This document shows positions 1 through 6,788 of a stretch of DNA of 17,038 bases, one piece after another. The position numbers and the translations under genes were made by a program. The first letter of the stretch is position 1. Each line of letters starts with the position of its first letter. Origin of the DNA: TMED27 sp964350435 (GTDB lineage Bacteria; Pseudomonadota; Alphaproteobacteria; Micavibrionales; Micavibrionaceae); the NCBI GenBank assembly GCA_964350435.1, contig CAYGJS010000039.1, forward strand, positions 1 through 17,038, given 5' to 3'. The notes under the pieces are model-generated. The model had not been told where the DNA came from. It searched no databases and was given only the letters and a program-made list of their open reading frames with translations.

Positions 1-50
1 AAAATACAACGCTCAACACAATCGTAACGTCCAATTGTTAATTAAAATCA

Positions 51-407
51 CTATACATGTTTGATTTCGCCGTTTTCTACCAACACAGCGGAATTGTGAA
101 TGTTGCGTCCCTCCTCGTTTACTGCGCCCTTCATGGGAACACCGACCAAAATTCCGCAATCTTTATATTCTTCCCGCTTGGAGAGCTCTACAATGATTTC
201 CAGGCTACGTCCGCATTGTGCGAGCAGATCTGGATTTTCTACAATATCTTCAAGAGGATAGCCACTAAGGGAAAGCTCTGGAGTGATTAAAAGATCAACG
301 CCTGCTTGTTTAGCATCTTTCCATACAGACAATATATGTTTTAGATTTCCAGCTATGTCCCCGACGGTTGTGTTCAGTTGGGCAACAGATGTACGCAGTG
401 TATTCAT
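51..407 (-). pseudogene. nadE: Truncated N-terminal fragment of glutamine-dependent NAD(+) synthetase
   Basis: The 118-residue product matches the start of the nitrilase-type glutaminase domain that supplies ammonia in glutamine-dependent NAD synthetases (NadE, usually about 550 residues). The opening LRTSVAQLNTTVGDIAGN and the block LLITPELSLSGYPLED, which carries the first catalytic Glu, are clear. Translation stops at IKHV, just where the catalytic-Lys segment (K..LPNYGVFDE in the family) should start. The catalytic Cys and the whole synthetase domain are therefore missing. I translated bases 1-60 in the other two minus frames and found no continuation, so this is a truncation rather than a single frameshift. 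The ribosome site AAGGA, 7 bases before ATG, is intact, which suggests recent decay. The fragment is more AT-rich than its neighbours. A functional short protein is unlikely. A complete nadE may exist elsewhere in the genome. Confidence 0.8.
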
Positions 408-420
408 GACTCAGTCCTTA

Positions 421-447
421 TTTTGCTAGAGGTTACTTTTAGCAAAA
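421..447. repeat. Small inverted repeat upstream of the nadE remnant
   Basis: TTTTGCTA at 421-428 is the exact reverse complement of TAGCAAAA at 440-447, with an 11-base loop. It lies between the end of asd and the start of the nadE remnant. On the minus strand no T-run follows the hairpin, so it does not look like a standard intrinsic terminator for asd. It overlaps the candidate -10 box of the nadE remnant and could be an operator or a weak attenuator. Confidence 0.35.
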
Positions 448-464
448 GAGGCATGTACGCGCAA
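436..464 (-). promoter_or_regulatory. Candidate sigma70-type promoter for the nadE remnant
   Basis: On the minus strand TTGCGC (459-464) and TAAAAG (436-441) are separated by 17 bases. They match the -35 and -10 consensus at 3 and 4 of 6 positions. The pair lies about 30-55 bases upstream of the ATG at 407. The match is weak and rests on inspection only. Confidence 0.25.
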
Positions 465-492
465 GTATGTAAAATTAAACCGCTTTAATCTC

Positions 493-1497
493 TTACTTTT
501 TAATCAAAAGCTCGGCGATTTGGACGGTGTTGAGGGCCGCGCCTTTGCGAAGGTTATCGCTGACGCACCAGAAATTCAGGCCATTTTCAACCGTGATGTC
601 TTCGCGAATGCGGGAGATAAATACATCATCTTCCCCCTGAATTTCGGACGGCGTTACGAAACGCATCTCTTCCTGCTCCAGATCCACGACCGTCACCCCT
701 TGCGCCTTGCGCAGGATGTCTTTGGCTTGGTCGGCGGTGATTTCACGTTCGAATTCCACATTGATCATTTCGGAATGACCGATGAACACAGGCACGCGCA
801 CGCAATTCGCGCAGACCTTAATCGCGGGATCGAGGATTTTTTTGGTTTCGGCCATCATCTTCCACTCTTCCTTTGTCATACCGTCATCCATGAAGACATC
901 GATTTGCGGAATGACATTGAACGCGATCTGTTTCGGATACACGTTCGGGGTCGGAGATTGGTTGGTGTAGATGCCTTTGGTTTGGTTGAACAGCTCATCC
1001 ATTGCCTCTTTGCCAGAGCCGGAAACGGATTGATAGGTGCTCACCACCACACGGCGAATTTTCGCGAAGTCATGCAAAGGCTTAAGCGCGACAACCATTT
1101 GGATGGTGGAACAGTTGGGGTTGGCGATGATGCCTTTTTTGACTTCGTTAATCGCATGCGGGTTTACTTCCGGCACGATCAACGGCACGTCGGGGTCCAT
1201 GCGCCAATAGGATGTGTTGTCGATGACAGTTGCGCCGGCGGCGGCGGCCTTGGGCGAATATTCTGCCGAAACTTTGCCGCCTGGCGAAGATAAGACGATA
1301 TCGATGCCTTTGAAATCGAATTTCGCAAGGTCCTGAACTTTCAGGTCTTTGTCACCGAAAGAAACCTCGCGGCCTGCGCTGCGTTCAGAGGCCAGGGCGA
1401 TAACGTCATCGGCAGGGAAATTGCGCTCATCCAGAATTTTGAGCATTTCTGCTCCGACATTTCCGGTGGCGCCCACGACTGCAACTTTATAACCCAT
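493..1497 (-). CDS. asd: Aspartate-semialdehyde dehydrogenase
   Basis: The enzyme reduces beta-aspartyl phosphate to aspartate semialdehyde with NADPH, the branch-point step to lysine/diaminopimelate, threonine and methionine, in the cytosol. The 334-residue product has the NADP-binding P-loop GATGNVG at residues 9-15, the catalytic Cys129 in PNCSTIQ, Gln156 in STYQSVSGSGK, and the acid/base His241 in RVPVFIGHSE. Length is normal for the family. The reading frame extends 17 codons further upstream. I chose the ATG at 1497 because AAGGA lies 9 bases before it and family members begin with a few residues followed by VAVVGATG. The gene is divergent from the histidine kinase, with about 72 bases between the two start codons. 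It is followed by the nadE remnant on the same strand. Confidence 0.95.
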   Translation of the reverse strand: MGYKVAVVGATGNVGAEMLKILDERNFPADDVIALASERSAGREVSFGDKDLKVQDLAKFDFKGIDIVLSSPGGKVSAEYSPKAAAAGATVIDNTSYWRMDPDVPLIVPEVNPHAINEVKKGIIANPNCSTIQMVVALKPLHDFAKIRRVVVSTYQSVSGSGKEAMDELFNQTKGIYTNQSPTPNVYPKQIAFNVIPQIDVFMDDGMTKEEWKMMAETKKILDPAIKVCANCVRVPVFIGHSEMINVEFEREITADQAKDILRKAQGVTVVDLEQEEMRFVTPSEIQGEDDVFISRIREDITVENGLNFWCVSDNLRKGAALNTVQIAELLIKK

Positions 1498-1510
1498 TTT
1501 TATCAGTTCC

Positions 1511-1539
1511 TTTTCATTCGAAGCCATCATTGATATGAT
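1511..1539 (+). promoter_or_regulatory. Candidate promoter for the hybrid histidine kinase
   Basis: TTTTCA (1511-1516) and TATGAT (1534-1539) are separated by 17 bases and match the -35/-10 consensus at 4 and 5 of 6 positions. Transcription would begin near 1546, giving a short leader before the ATG at 1570. The ribosome site is AAGGG at 1558-1562, 7 bases before the start. The element lies inside the divergent asd/kinase region and overlaps the first codons of the longer asd reading frame, another reason to prefer the shorter asd start. Confidence 0.35.
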
Positions 1540-1559
1540 AAACTCCACTTCTAATGCAA
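1530..1559 (-). promoter_or_regulatory. Candidate promoter for asd
   Basis: On the minus strand TTGCAT (1554-1559) and TATCAA (1530-1535) are 18 bases apart and would start transcription about 30 bases upstream of the asd ATG. The -10 overlaps the candidate -10 of the divergent kinase promoter, so the two could compete for polymerase. Weak, by eye only. Confidence 0.25.
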
Positions 1560-1569
1560 GGGTTTTCCT

Positions 1570-3546
1570 ATGTCCCCAGATACAAAAACGTCCAAAGATT
1601 TATCCCGCCAAGAGTTAGAGCAAAAAGTTGCCGAAGCGGACGCGGTGGCCGAGATGAAATCCAACTTTCTGGCCACGATGAGCCACGAAATTCGCACGCC
1701 GATGCAGACCATCTTTGGTTTGCTAGAGCTTATCGGTGATGAAAAACCGTCTGAGCGGATTAGCGAAATGGTTGGAACGGCGCAAAGCGCTGCGGCCGGC
1801 TTGCTGGAGATTCTCGACGATATTCTCGATCTGGCGAAAATGGATGCGGATAAGATGGAGCTGGATATGTTCGAAGTTCCCGTGCGGATGCTTGTGCGCG
1901 GGATGCTGGAGGCACTGGCGGTGAAGGTTCATGGCATCGATATTGATCTGATTGACGATATCGAGAAGGATGTGCCGTTTGTGGTGGTGGGCGATCCGAA
2001 ACGCTTGCGGCAAATTATGATGAATCTGTGTGGCAACGCGCTTAAATTTACGCATGAAGGTAGCGTCACCGTGCGCGTGACAACAAAGGCTCAGCAGGTA
2101 AGCGCGCCAGAGGGCGGTGTGGCCTTGCGGTTTGAAGTCGTCGATACGGGGATCGGCATGAGCGAAGACGTTTGCGCGCGGCTGTTCGGGTCTTTCGTGC
2201 AGGCCGATAATTCAACCCAGCGCAAATATGGCGGCACGGGGCTGGGGCTTTCGATTTCCAAGAAACTGGTTGAGCTTATGGGCGGGAAAATCGGGGTCAG
2301 CAGCGTGCCCGGGGAAGGTTCCACGTTCTGGTTTGAGATTCCAACGCGTGAGGTCGGCACCGATGGCTCCACCGTTGCGCTTCCCAAGCTGGACGGTATT
2401 TCTGTGCTTTCGGTTGAAGACCACCCGCAAGGCGCGAAGGAAATCGTGAATTCGCTGCGCTCTATGGGGGCGAGCGTAGAGAGCTGCGGCACTTATGCGG
2501 AAGGGCTTGCGCTTGCGAAACGCAGGCCGTTTGATGTGGCAGTGATTGATCAGGGCTTGCCCGATGGTTTGGGGCTGGATTTGATTAAAGAGGTTTCAAA
2601 GATTCGCCCGAATATGGGGGTTGTGATGTATACGGTGCGCGATGATGTGGGGCTTTCGCATTCCCTCAAAGCTCTCGGCGTGACGTATTTGACGAAGCCC
2701 GCCAGCCGCTTGGGGCTTGGGGAAGCGGTGCGCGATGCGACCGATAAGACCGAGCGGATGTCGATTACGGGGCCGACGAAGATGCTGATCGCCGAAGATA
2801 CGGCGAGCGTTCAGGATATTTTGCAGCGTCAGCTTGATAAATTGGGGGTCGAGGCCACATTTGTGTGTAACGGTAAAGAGGCGTTAAGTGCGCTCAATAC
2901 AGGGCAGTACGGCATTTTGATTACCGATTTACACATGCCGGAAATGGATGGCTATGCACTGGTCGAACATATCCGCAAGAAGGAAAGTTTGGACGGGTTT
3001 ACGCATTTTCCCGTGATTGTTCTGACCGCCGATGTGCAGATGAGCCAGCGCGAAACCTATATGAAGCATGGGTTTGATGAATGTTTGCTTAAGCCTGTGT
3101 CTTTGGGGCAATTTAAGCGCCTTCTGATACGGTGGGGGCTTTTGAATGAGACAGAGGATCCGAGTGAAGAAGATGCGCCAGAAACGGCCACGAATCAGGC
3201 CAGTGAGGGCGATTTGCCGCCTGCGATTGATAAAGACGCAATGATCCAGCAAATGGGCGCGTTTGATGCGGATGCGATTGAGATGCTGGGGATGTTTGTT
3301 GAGATGACGGAAAGTTTGATCGATCGGCTTCCTGCTGCGCTGGAGGCCTCTGATTATCATGCGCTTGGCGAGCTGGGGCACAGCCTTAAGGGCGGGGCGC
3401 GGAGCGCGTGTTGTAATGTGCTGGGGGATTATGCGGCGCGGTTGCAGGATGCGGGGGAGCAGCAGCAGCCTTGCGGGGATATCGTGGCGGATGTGCTGGC
3501 CGAGTTTTCAAGGGTTAAATTGGAAGTGGCATCCTTAAGGGATTAA
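1570..3546 (+). CDS. Soluble hybrid histidine kinase (HisKA-HATPase-REC-REC-HPt)
   Basis: The 658-residue protein autophosphorylates on a His and passes phosphate through an internal His-Asp-His relay to a separate response regulator. Visible parts in order: a short N-terminal helix; the H-box SHEIRTPM with His39; the ATPase domain with N-box NLCGNALKF (about 152-160), G1 box DTGIGM and G2 GGTGLGLS (about 192-228); a first receiver (277-390; acidic pair E283/D284, phospho-acceptor D327, K376); a second receiver (404-520; E409/D410, D453, T486, K508); and a C-terminal HPt domain with His604 in HSLKGG. There is no membrane segment, PAS, GAF or other sensor domain, since the H-box begins 37 residues from the start. 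Its 3' end overlaps the 3' end of the pilus locus by 4 bases. Partner (inference): the stand-alone receiver at 13065-13451. Confidence 0.9.
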   Translation: MSPDTKTSKDLSRQELEQKVAEADAVAEMKSNFLATMSHEIRTPMQTIFGLLELIGDEKPSERISEMVGTAQSAAAGLLEILDDILDLAKMDADKMELDMFEVPVRMLVRGMLEALAVKVHGIDIDLIDDIEKDVPFVVVGDPKRLRQIMMNLCGNALKFTHEGSVTVRVTTKAQQVSAPEGGVALRFEVVDTGIGMSEDVCARLFGSFVQADNSTQRKYGGTGLGLSISKKLVELMGGKIGVSSVPGEGSTFWFEIPTREVGTDGSTVALPKLDGISVLSVEDHPQGAKEIVNSLRSMGASVESCGTYAEGLALAKRRPFDVAVIDQGLPDGLGLDLIKEVSKIRPNMGVVMYTVRDDVGLSHSLKALGVTYLTKPASRLGLGEAVRDATDKTERMSITGPTKMLIAEDTASVQDILQRQLDKLGVEATFVCNGKEALSALNTGQYGILITDLHMPEMDGYALVEHIRKKESLDGFTHFPVIVLTADVQMSQRETYMKHGFDECLLKPVSLGQFKRLLIRWGLLNETEDPSEEDAPETATNQASEGDLPPAIDKDAMIQQMGAFDADAIEMLGMFVEMTESLIDRLPAALEASDYHALGELGHSLKGGARSACCNVLGDYAARLQDAGEQQQPCGDIVADVLAEFSRVKLEVASLRD

Positions 3547-4283
3547 TCGCATCCGCCATCGACGTTCACGAGAACCTCGGTCGCCGCGTTGGAAATTATC
3601 CAAAGACGGAAACAGGTGCTGCCTGCGGTGCAGGTTACGCCGGCTGTCGGGACGCTGTCCAGAGCCTCAACGCCGCCTGTGGCGTCAATGACGTCGGCTT
3701 CGCAGATTGAGTATTTTTCATCGAGTTTCGCAAGGGCGGAGGCGATATACGCATCGGATTTTGTGCTTTCGATCCAGACAAATACGCCATCGGCGCCGTT
3801 ATAATATTGCCATTCGCCGAACAAATCGGGCGCGGGGGGCATGAATTTTCCCGATGCACTGGAGAATATCGAGGCATGGTCATAGGCGTTTCCGGTTGTC
3901 GGGTTGCCGGGACAGCGCAAGGCGCGCACGAGGCGGTTGCCGGATTGTCCGGGGGTGGCGGAGGTGTAATGCGTTGAATTGGGGTTGATTGGATAATTAT
4001 CGCGGGCATCCGGATCGGAGCCTGCTCCCGATGTGTCGATGGTGTTATCGCCATTGGGGTAGAGCAAGACGCATTCCTGAATAGCGGAGCGGATGGTGTC
4101 GATTTGTCCTTGAACTTCAGATACAGTTTTGAAGGTGTTTTGTGATGAAGTCTGCTGGGATGAGGGTTCCATGAAACTTACGGTCAGGGCGGCCAGCAGG
4201 GCAATAGCGATGAGAATGTAAACAAGCGCGCTCCCGTTTTCAGAAGCGCGCTTGTTAGGAATTTTAGAGTGAAGAGAGATCAT
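3543..4283 (-). CDS. Prepilin-like secreted protein (last gene of the pilus locus)
   Basis: A 246-residue protein with a type IV prepilin-like N-terminus: a basic leader of about 17 residues ending in Gly (KRASENG), then the hydrophobic segment SALVYILIAIALLAAL, followed by a long helix-like stretch rich in Ser, Thr and Gln and a globular domain with Cys in SICEAD, VTCTAGSTC and the C-terminal GGCD. Position 5 of the predicted mature protein is Tyr rather than the usual Glu. It starts 5 bases after the stop of the upstream prepilin-like gene, so translational coupling is likely. A hairpin covers the codons around the cleavage site (4221-4256). The Glu5 loss recalls GspK-type tip pseudopilins, but I cannot assign it to a named family. 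A minor or tip pilin is the best reading. The stop codon shares TTAA with the stop of the convergent kinase gene. Confidence 0.75.
   Translation of the reverse strand: MISLHSKIPNKRASENGSALVYILIAIALLAALTVSFMEPSSQQTSSQNTFKTVSEVQGQIDTIRSAIQECVLLYPNGDNTIDTSGAGSDPDARDNYPINPNSTHYTSATPGQSGNRLVRALRCPGNPTTGNAYDHASIFSSASGKFMPPAPDLFGEWQYYNGADGVFVWIESTKSDAYIASALAKLDEKYSICEADVIDATGGVEALDSVPTAGVTCTAGSTCFRLWIISNAATEVLVNVDGGCD
4221..4256. repeat. Perfect 12-bp inverted repeat inside the prepilin gene
   Basis: AACAAGCGCGCT at 4221-4232 is the exact reverse complement of AGCGCGCTTGTT at 4245-4256, with a 12-base loop. On the mRNA the stem begins about 28 bases after the A of the start codon and spans the codons for the leader end and cleavage Gly. 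No T-run follows, so it is not a terminator. It may influence translation initiation or mRNA stability of this gene (inference). Confidence 0.8.
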
Positions 4284-4288
4284 GCGGC

Positions 4289-5089
4289 CTAACGCTCAAC
4301 CAGCACGTGGTAGTAGACGAGATCCACATCATTTGCGGCGTTGGTTGTAGAGTCAAAATCTGCGCATCCAAATGGCTGTCCCGCAAAGTTGTTGCCAAGC
4401 TGTTTTGAAGCCCCTACGGCCTGAGGACCGATACCTAGATTGCCTGTATCCATTTCATCCGCTACGACAGGAATGTTGGCAATGGCAATTCCCGCATCAG
4501 GAACGCCGTCCTGATCGTCATCATTCCCTGCAGAATCAGCAAGGGTTGCTGCATTAGACGTTACGCCAAGTTCCAAATTCAGTCTGGCGCAAATCGCTGT
4601 ATTTACCCCGGGTAGAAAGGCAATAATATCGTTAGCGGCCTGCGTTGCCGCAGTCGTTCCGATGCTCTGAATTGAGAAGTCAGATGTAAAAATCCAATCT
4701 CCTTGCTGGCCATCGGCCATAATTTCAGGCGGCGCGGTGACAGAAGTCGCACCCCCACCGCTTGGGTGGAAGACACAGGGGCCAGGCGCGGCATCACATG
4801 TTGTTATAAAAGCGGGAGGCCTATCGAAATTAAGCTGGGACGCATCCACACCATTAATGAGCATGCGAACAATGGCTGTTCTGACCGAAGCGGGATATTG
4901 CGTGATCTGCGCCGAGTTGACGAGGTTGCTCTCGCCGTCGGTTGCGCCGCCGCCCGTCCGCGAGGACTGCGTTACCGCATATGAGAGCGCCGCAAACAGA
5001 GCCACAGCAATCAGGATCAGGAACAGGACGTTCCCGCTTTCGGGATCATTCTTCATCCCTTTGAATTTCTTTATTATTTTATTCAGCAT
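4289..5089 (-). CDS. Prepilin-like secreted protein
   Basis: A 266-residue protein. The leader MLNKIIKKFKGMKNDPESG (19 residues, basic) is followed by NVLFLILIAVALFAAL, the pattern of a type IV prepilin cleaved after Gly. Mature position 5 is Leu, not Glu. The rest is a Gly, Ala, Asn and Asp-rich secreted domain with an acidic DDDQDGVPD stretch that could bind calcium (inference), Cys residues in TTCDAAPGPC, and a Cys near the C-terminus. I chose the ATG at 5089 over the ATG 7 codons upstream because GGAGTGGAG lies 6 bases before it. The leader resembles that of the next gene, so the two are probably ancient paralogues. It may be the main fibre subunit or a minor one. No classical major pilin is seen in the window. 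Confidence 0.75.
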   Translation of the reverse strand: MLNKIIKKFKGMKNDPESGNVLFLILIAVALFAALSYAVTQSSRTGGGATDGESNLVNSAQITQYPASVRTAIVRMLINGVDASQLNFDRPPAFITTCDAAPGPCVFHPSGGGATSVTAPPEIMADGQQGDWIFTSDFSIQSIGTTAATQAANDIIAFLPGVNTAICARLNLELGVTSNAATLADSAGNDDDQDGVPDAGIAIANIPVVADEMDTGNLGIGPQAVGASKQLGNNFAGQPFGCADFDSTTNAANDVDLVYYHVLVER

Positions 5090-5125
5090 TGTTTTCTCCA
5101 CTCCAATCAAAGTTTTAAAAGTATA

Positions 5126-5677
5126 TCACCCCGGGCTGCTTACTGAAACCTTATTTATTTTCAGTGACGCCGCCAGAGGGCTTTTTTCACATTCACGCCC
5201 GACACATAATCTTTCGATATTTACACGCCAGCCCGAGCCCCCATTTTGCACATGACCAATCGCTTCGCGGAACTGCCCAAAAGCGGCGGTGGTTTTGCCA
5301 GTAATTTCTACAGACGCACCGCTTGAGCGCAAGTCCAGCCCTTTATAAACCGCTTTCGCGCCCTCAACAAAGGTGTCGACGTCTTTTGTATTGACCGCCA
5401 CATCCTGAATTTTTGGTACGATCGGCTGAAGGGCCTGGGCTTCTTCAAGTTCCGCCCTTAACTCTGTTAAATTCTGGATTTGAATAGTTGTGTATAACCC
5501 CAGAGCCCCTGCAACTGCCCATGTTACACCCGCCATAATCAGCATCGACTGGCTGGTGTTTTGCGGCAGTTTTTCAAGAAAATGGTTCAGATCCTCTGCG
5601 GCCTGAGGGCTTGTATATTTCTTCAGGCTTCGCCAGTCGAAATTTTTAAGCTTTTTTTGTATTTGGTCTGACTTCAA
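5126..5677 (-). CDS. Single-span inner-membrane protein, PilO/GspM-like assembly subunit
   Basis: A 183-residue protein with a basic cytoplasmic tail (1-44), one membrane segment (about 45-65, MLIMAGVTWAVAGALGLYTT), a short coiled-coil-like stretch (68-85) and a small periplasmic domain with two Cys (158, 163). This layout is that of PilO/GspM-type proteins, which link the platform to the secretin. Sequence similarity is not obvious to me, so this assignment is from architecture and gene position. The start is a TTG at 5675-5677: an in-frame stop lies just upstream, no ATG occurs before residue 45, and AGGGA sits 6 bases before the TTG. It follows a 106-base AT-rich gap, unlike the tight spacing of most of its neighbours. 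Confidence 0.65.
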   Translation of the reverse strand: MKSDQIQKKLKNFDWRSLKKYTSPQAAEDLNHFLEKLPQNTSQSMLIMAGVTWAVAGALGLYTTIQIQNLTELRAELEEAQALQPIVPKIQDVAVNTKDVDTFVEGAKAVYKGLDLRSSGASVEITGKTTAAFGQFREAIGHVQNGGSGWRVNIERLCVGRECEKSPLAASLKINKVSVSSPG

Positions 5678-5783
5678 AACGCTTCCCTAACCGATCGTTT
5701 TTTCTTGTTCTATCTTCTATTTTAAACACTAAACATTAAGAGCACTTTAATAAAATTCCAGTTATATTAACATCTTATTCATA
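5678..5783 (-). other. AT-rich gap inside the pilus locus, possible internal promoter
   Basis: This 106-base gap between two pilus genes is visibly AT-rich on both strands. On the minus strand it holds TTAAAG followed 20 bases later by TAAAAT, a poorly spaced promoter-like pair. No gene or hairpin is evident. It may separate the subunits encoded downstream into their own transcript. Confidence 0.25.
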
Positions 5784-6758
5784 TTATCGCGAGCCGATAA
5801 CACGAATTCGTCCATCTTTTTCCTTGTTTCTGTCATCAACCTGAACAGAAAATCTTTGCTGCACTGTGCCGACAAAAGCGGGGGGAACGAGAGCCTCCCA
5901 TTCTACATTTGTGTCCTTGACTTCATAACGTACGAGTGTTCCGTCCAATTTGCCCAGTCCATCGAGAATCTCCTGTATGCGGACCATGTGCTTAATGGTG
6001 TCGCTTTGCATCGCATTGTATGAGTTGACCATCAGATCATTCGAGGCCTTATCGGTTTGGCGTTTGACTTCCTGCAGGTTGCGTTCGATCATATTGATTG
6101 CGAGGAAGTTGTAAAGAAGCAGGAAGATCGCACCAAAAACGACTAAAAGCCCAGACAGAACCAGGGTTCTGGCTGTTGCGCGAGAGAGTTTTTCAGTGCT
6201 CAGCGTGCGGTTTTTCCACGGTACGATATCGGCGACTTCGGGGTTTATGGTCACGAAGTTCGCATCCATGCTCTGGACGCGCGGGAGGATTGTTCTGGAG
6301 GCGCCCAGAAACACCTGCATACGGCCTGTTTCAGGATCCCAGCGCAGGGCGGAAGCCAGACCTTCCTGTTCAAACAGATAGACGGTTTCACGGTCCCAAT
6401 ATTCACTGTTACCCGGCAGCGCTGCGGCCAGAGGGCACCATGTATCGGGGTTTGAGGCCATGGAGGCCGACGGGCAGGCCAGATACCAGACGCGTTTTTC
6501 ATCGACCGAGTAACAATAATGGACTTTTTCGGTGCTGCAGGCCTGGGAGGCGGCGTTCCAGACGGCTTCGTCTTCCGTTCCGGGAATATGCGGGATTACA
6601 CCGCCGACGAGTTCTTGCGGCAGATAGGGTTTGAGGTTGCCAATAAAACCCTTGCTTTCGCCGGCTATGAAATCGCTGACACCCGGGGAAGGCCGAGAGA
6701 TTTTGCCCTCTGCCCCGGCTTTATCAGCTTCATTTGTTTTTAGATCAGGAGCCAACAT
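5784..6758 (-). CDS. Single-span membrane protein with a Cys/Trp-rich N-terminal domain, possible pilus assembly subunit
   Basis: A 324-residue protein of the pilus locus that I do not recognise by sequence. It has a polar N-terminal part (1-60), a compact domain rich in Trp and Cys (about 61-185; C74, C82, C95, C108), one membrane segment (about 198-221, within TLVLSGLLVVFGAIFLLLYN), a coiled-coil-like stretch (222-275) and a C-terminal domain (about 276-324) of alternating beta-like character. Basic residues before the membrane segment suggest the N-terminus is cytoplasmic. Cytoplasmic domain, single span and periplasmic coiled coil is the layout of GspL, PilN or TcpD/BfpC-type proteins that couple the ATPase to the platform, which fits its place between the platform gene and the PilO-like gene. 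Ribosome site AAGGAG lies unusually close (3 bases) to the ATG. A TTG in the next codon would have normal spacing. Confidence 0.6.
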   Translation of the reverse strand: MLAPDLKTNEADKAGAEGKISRPSPGVSDFIAGESKGFIGNLKPYLPQELVGGVIPHIPGTEDEAVWNAASQACSTEKVHYCYSVDEKRVWYLACPSASMASNPDTWCPLAAALPGNSEYWDRETVYLFEQEGLASALRWDPETGRMQVFLGASRTILPRVQSMDANFVTINPEVADIVPWKNRTLSTEKLSRATARTLVLSGLLVVFGAIFLLLYNFLAINMIERNLQEVKRQTDKASNDLMVNSYNAMQSDTIKHMVRIQEILDGLGKLDGTLVRYEVKDTNVEWEALVPPAFVGTVQQRFSVQVDDRNKEKDGRIRVIGSR

Positions 6759-6788
6759 GCTCTCCTTAAGGAAAAGAATACATCACCG

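Noticed and set aside
421..447. Hairpin as an intrinsic terminator of asd
   Set aside because: The stem is AT-rich and is not followed by a T-run on the minus strand.
520..1293. Open frame of 257 codons opposite asd
   Set aside because: Antisense shadow of a clearly functional asd. Its product is rich in Arg, His and Phe with no domain signature.
1498..1548. Longer asd start at 1548
   Set aside because: It adds 17 non-conserved residues. The ATG at 1497 has AAGGA upstream and matches the family N-terminus. The promoter-like boxes also lie within this stretch.
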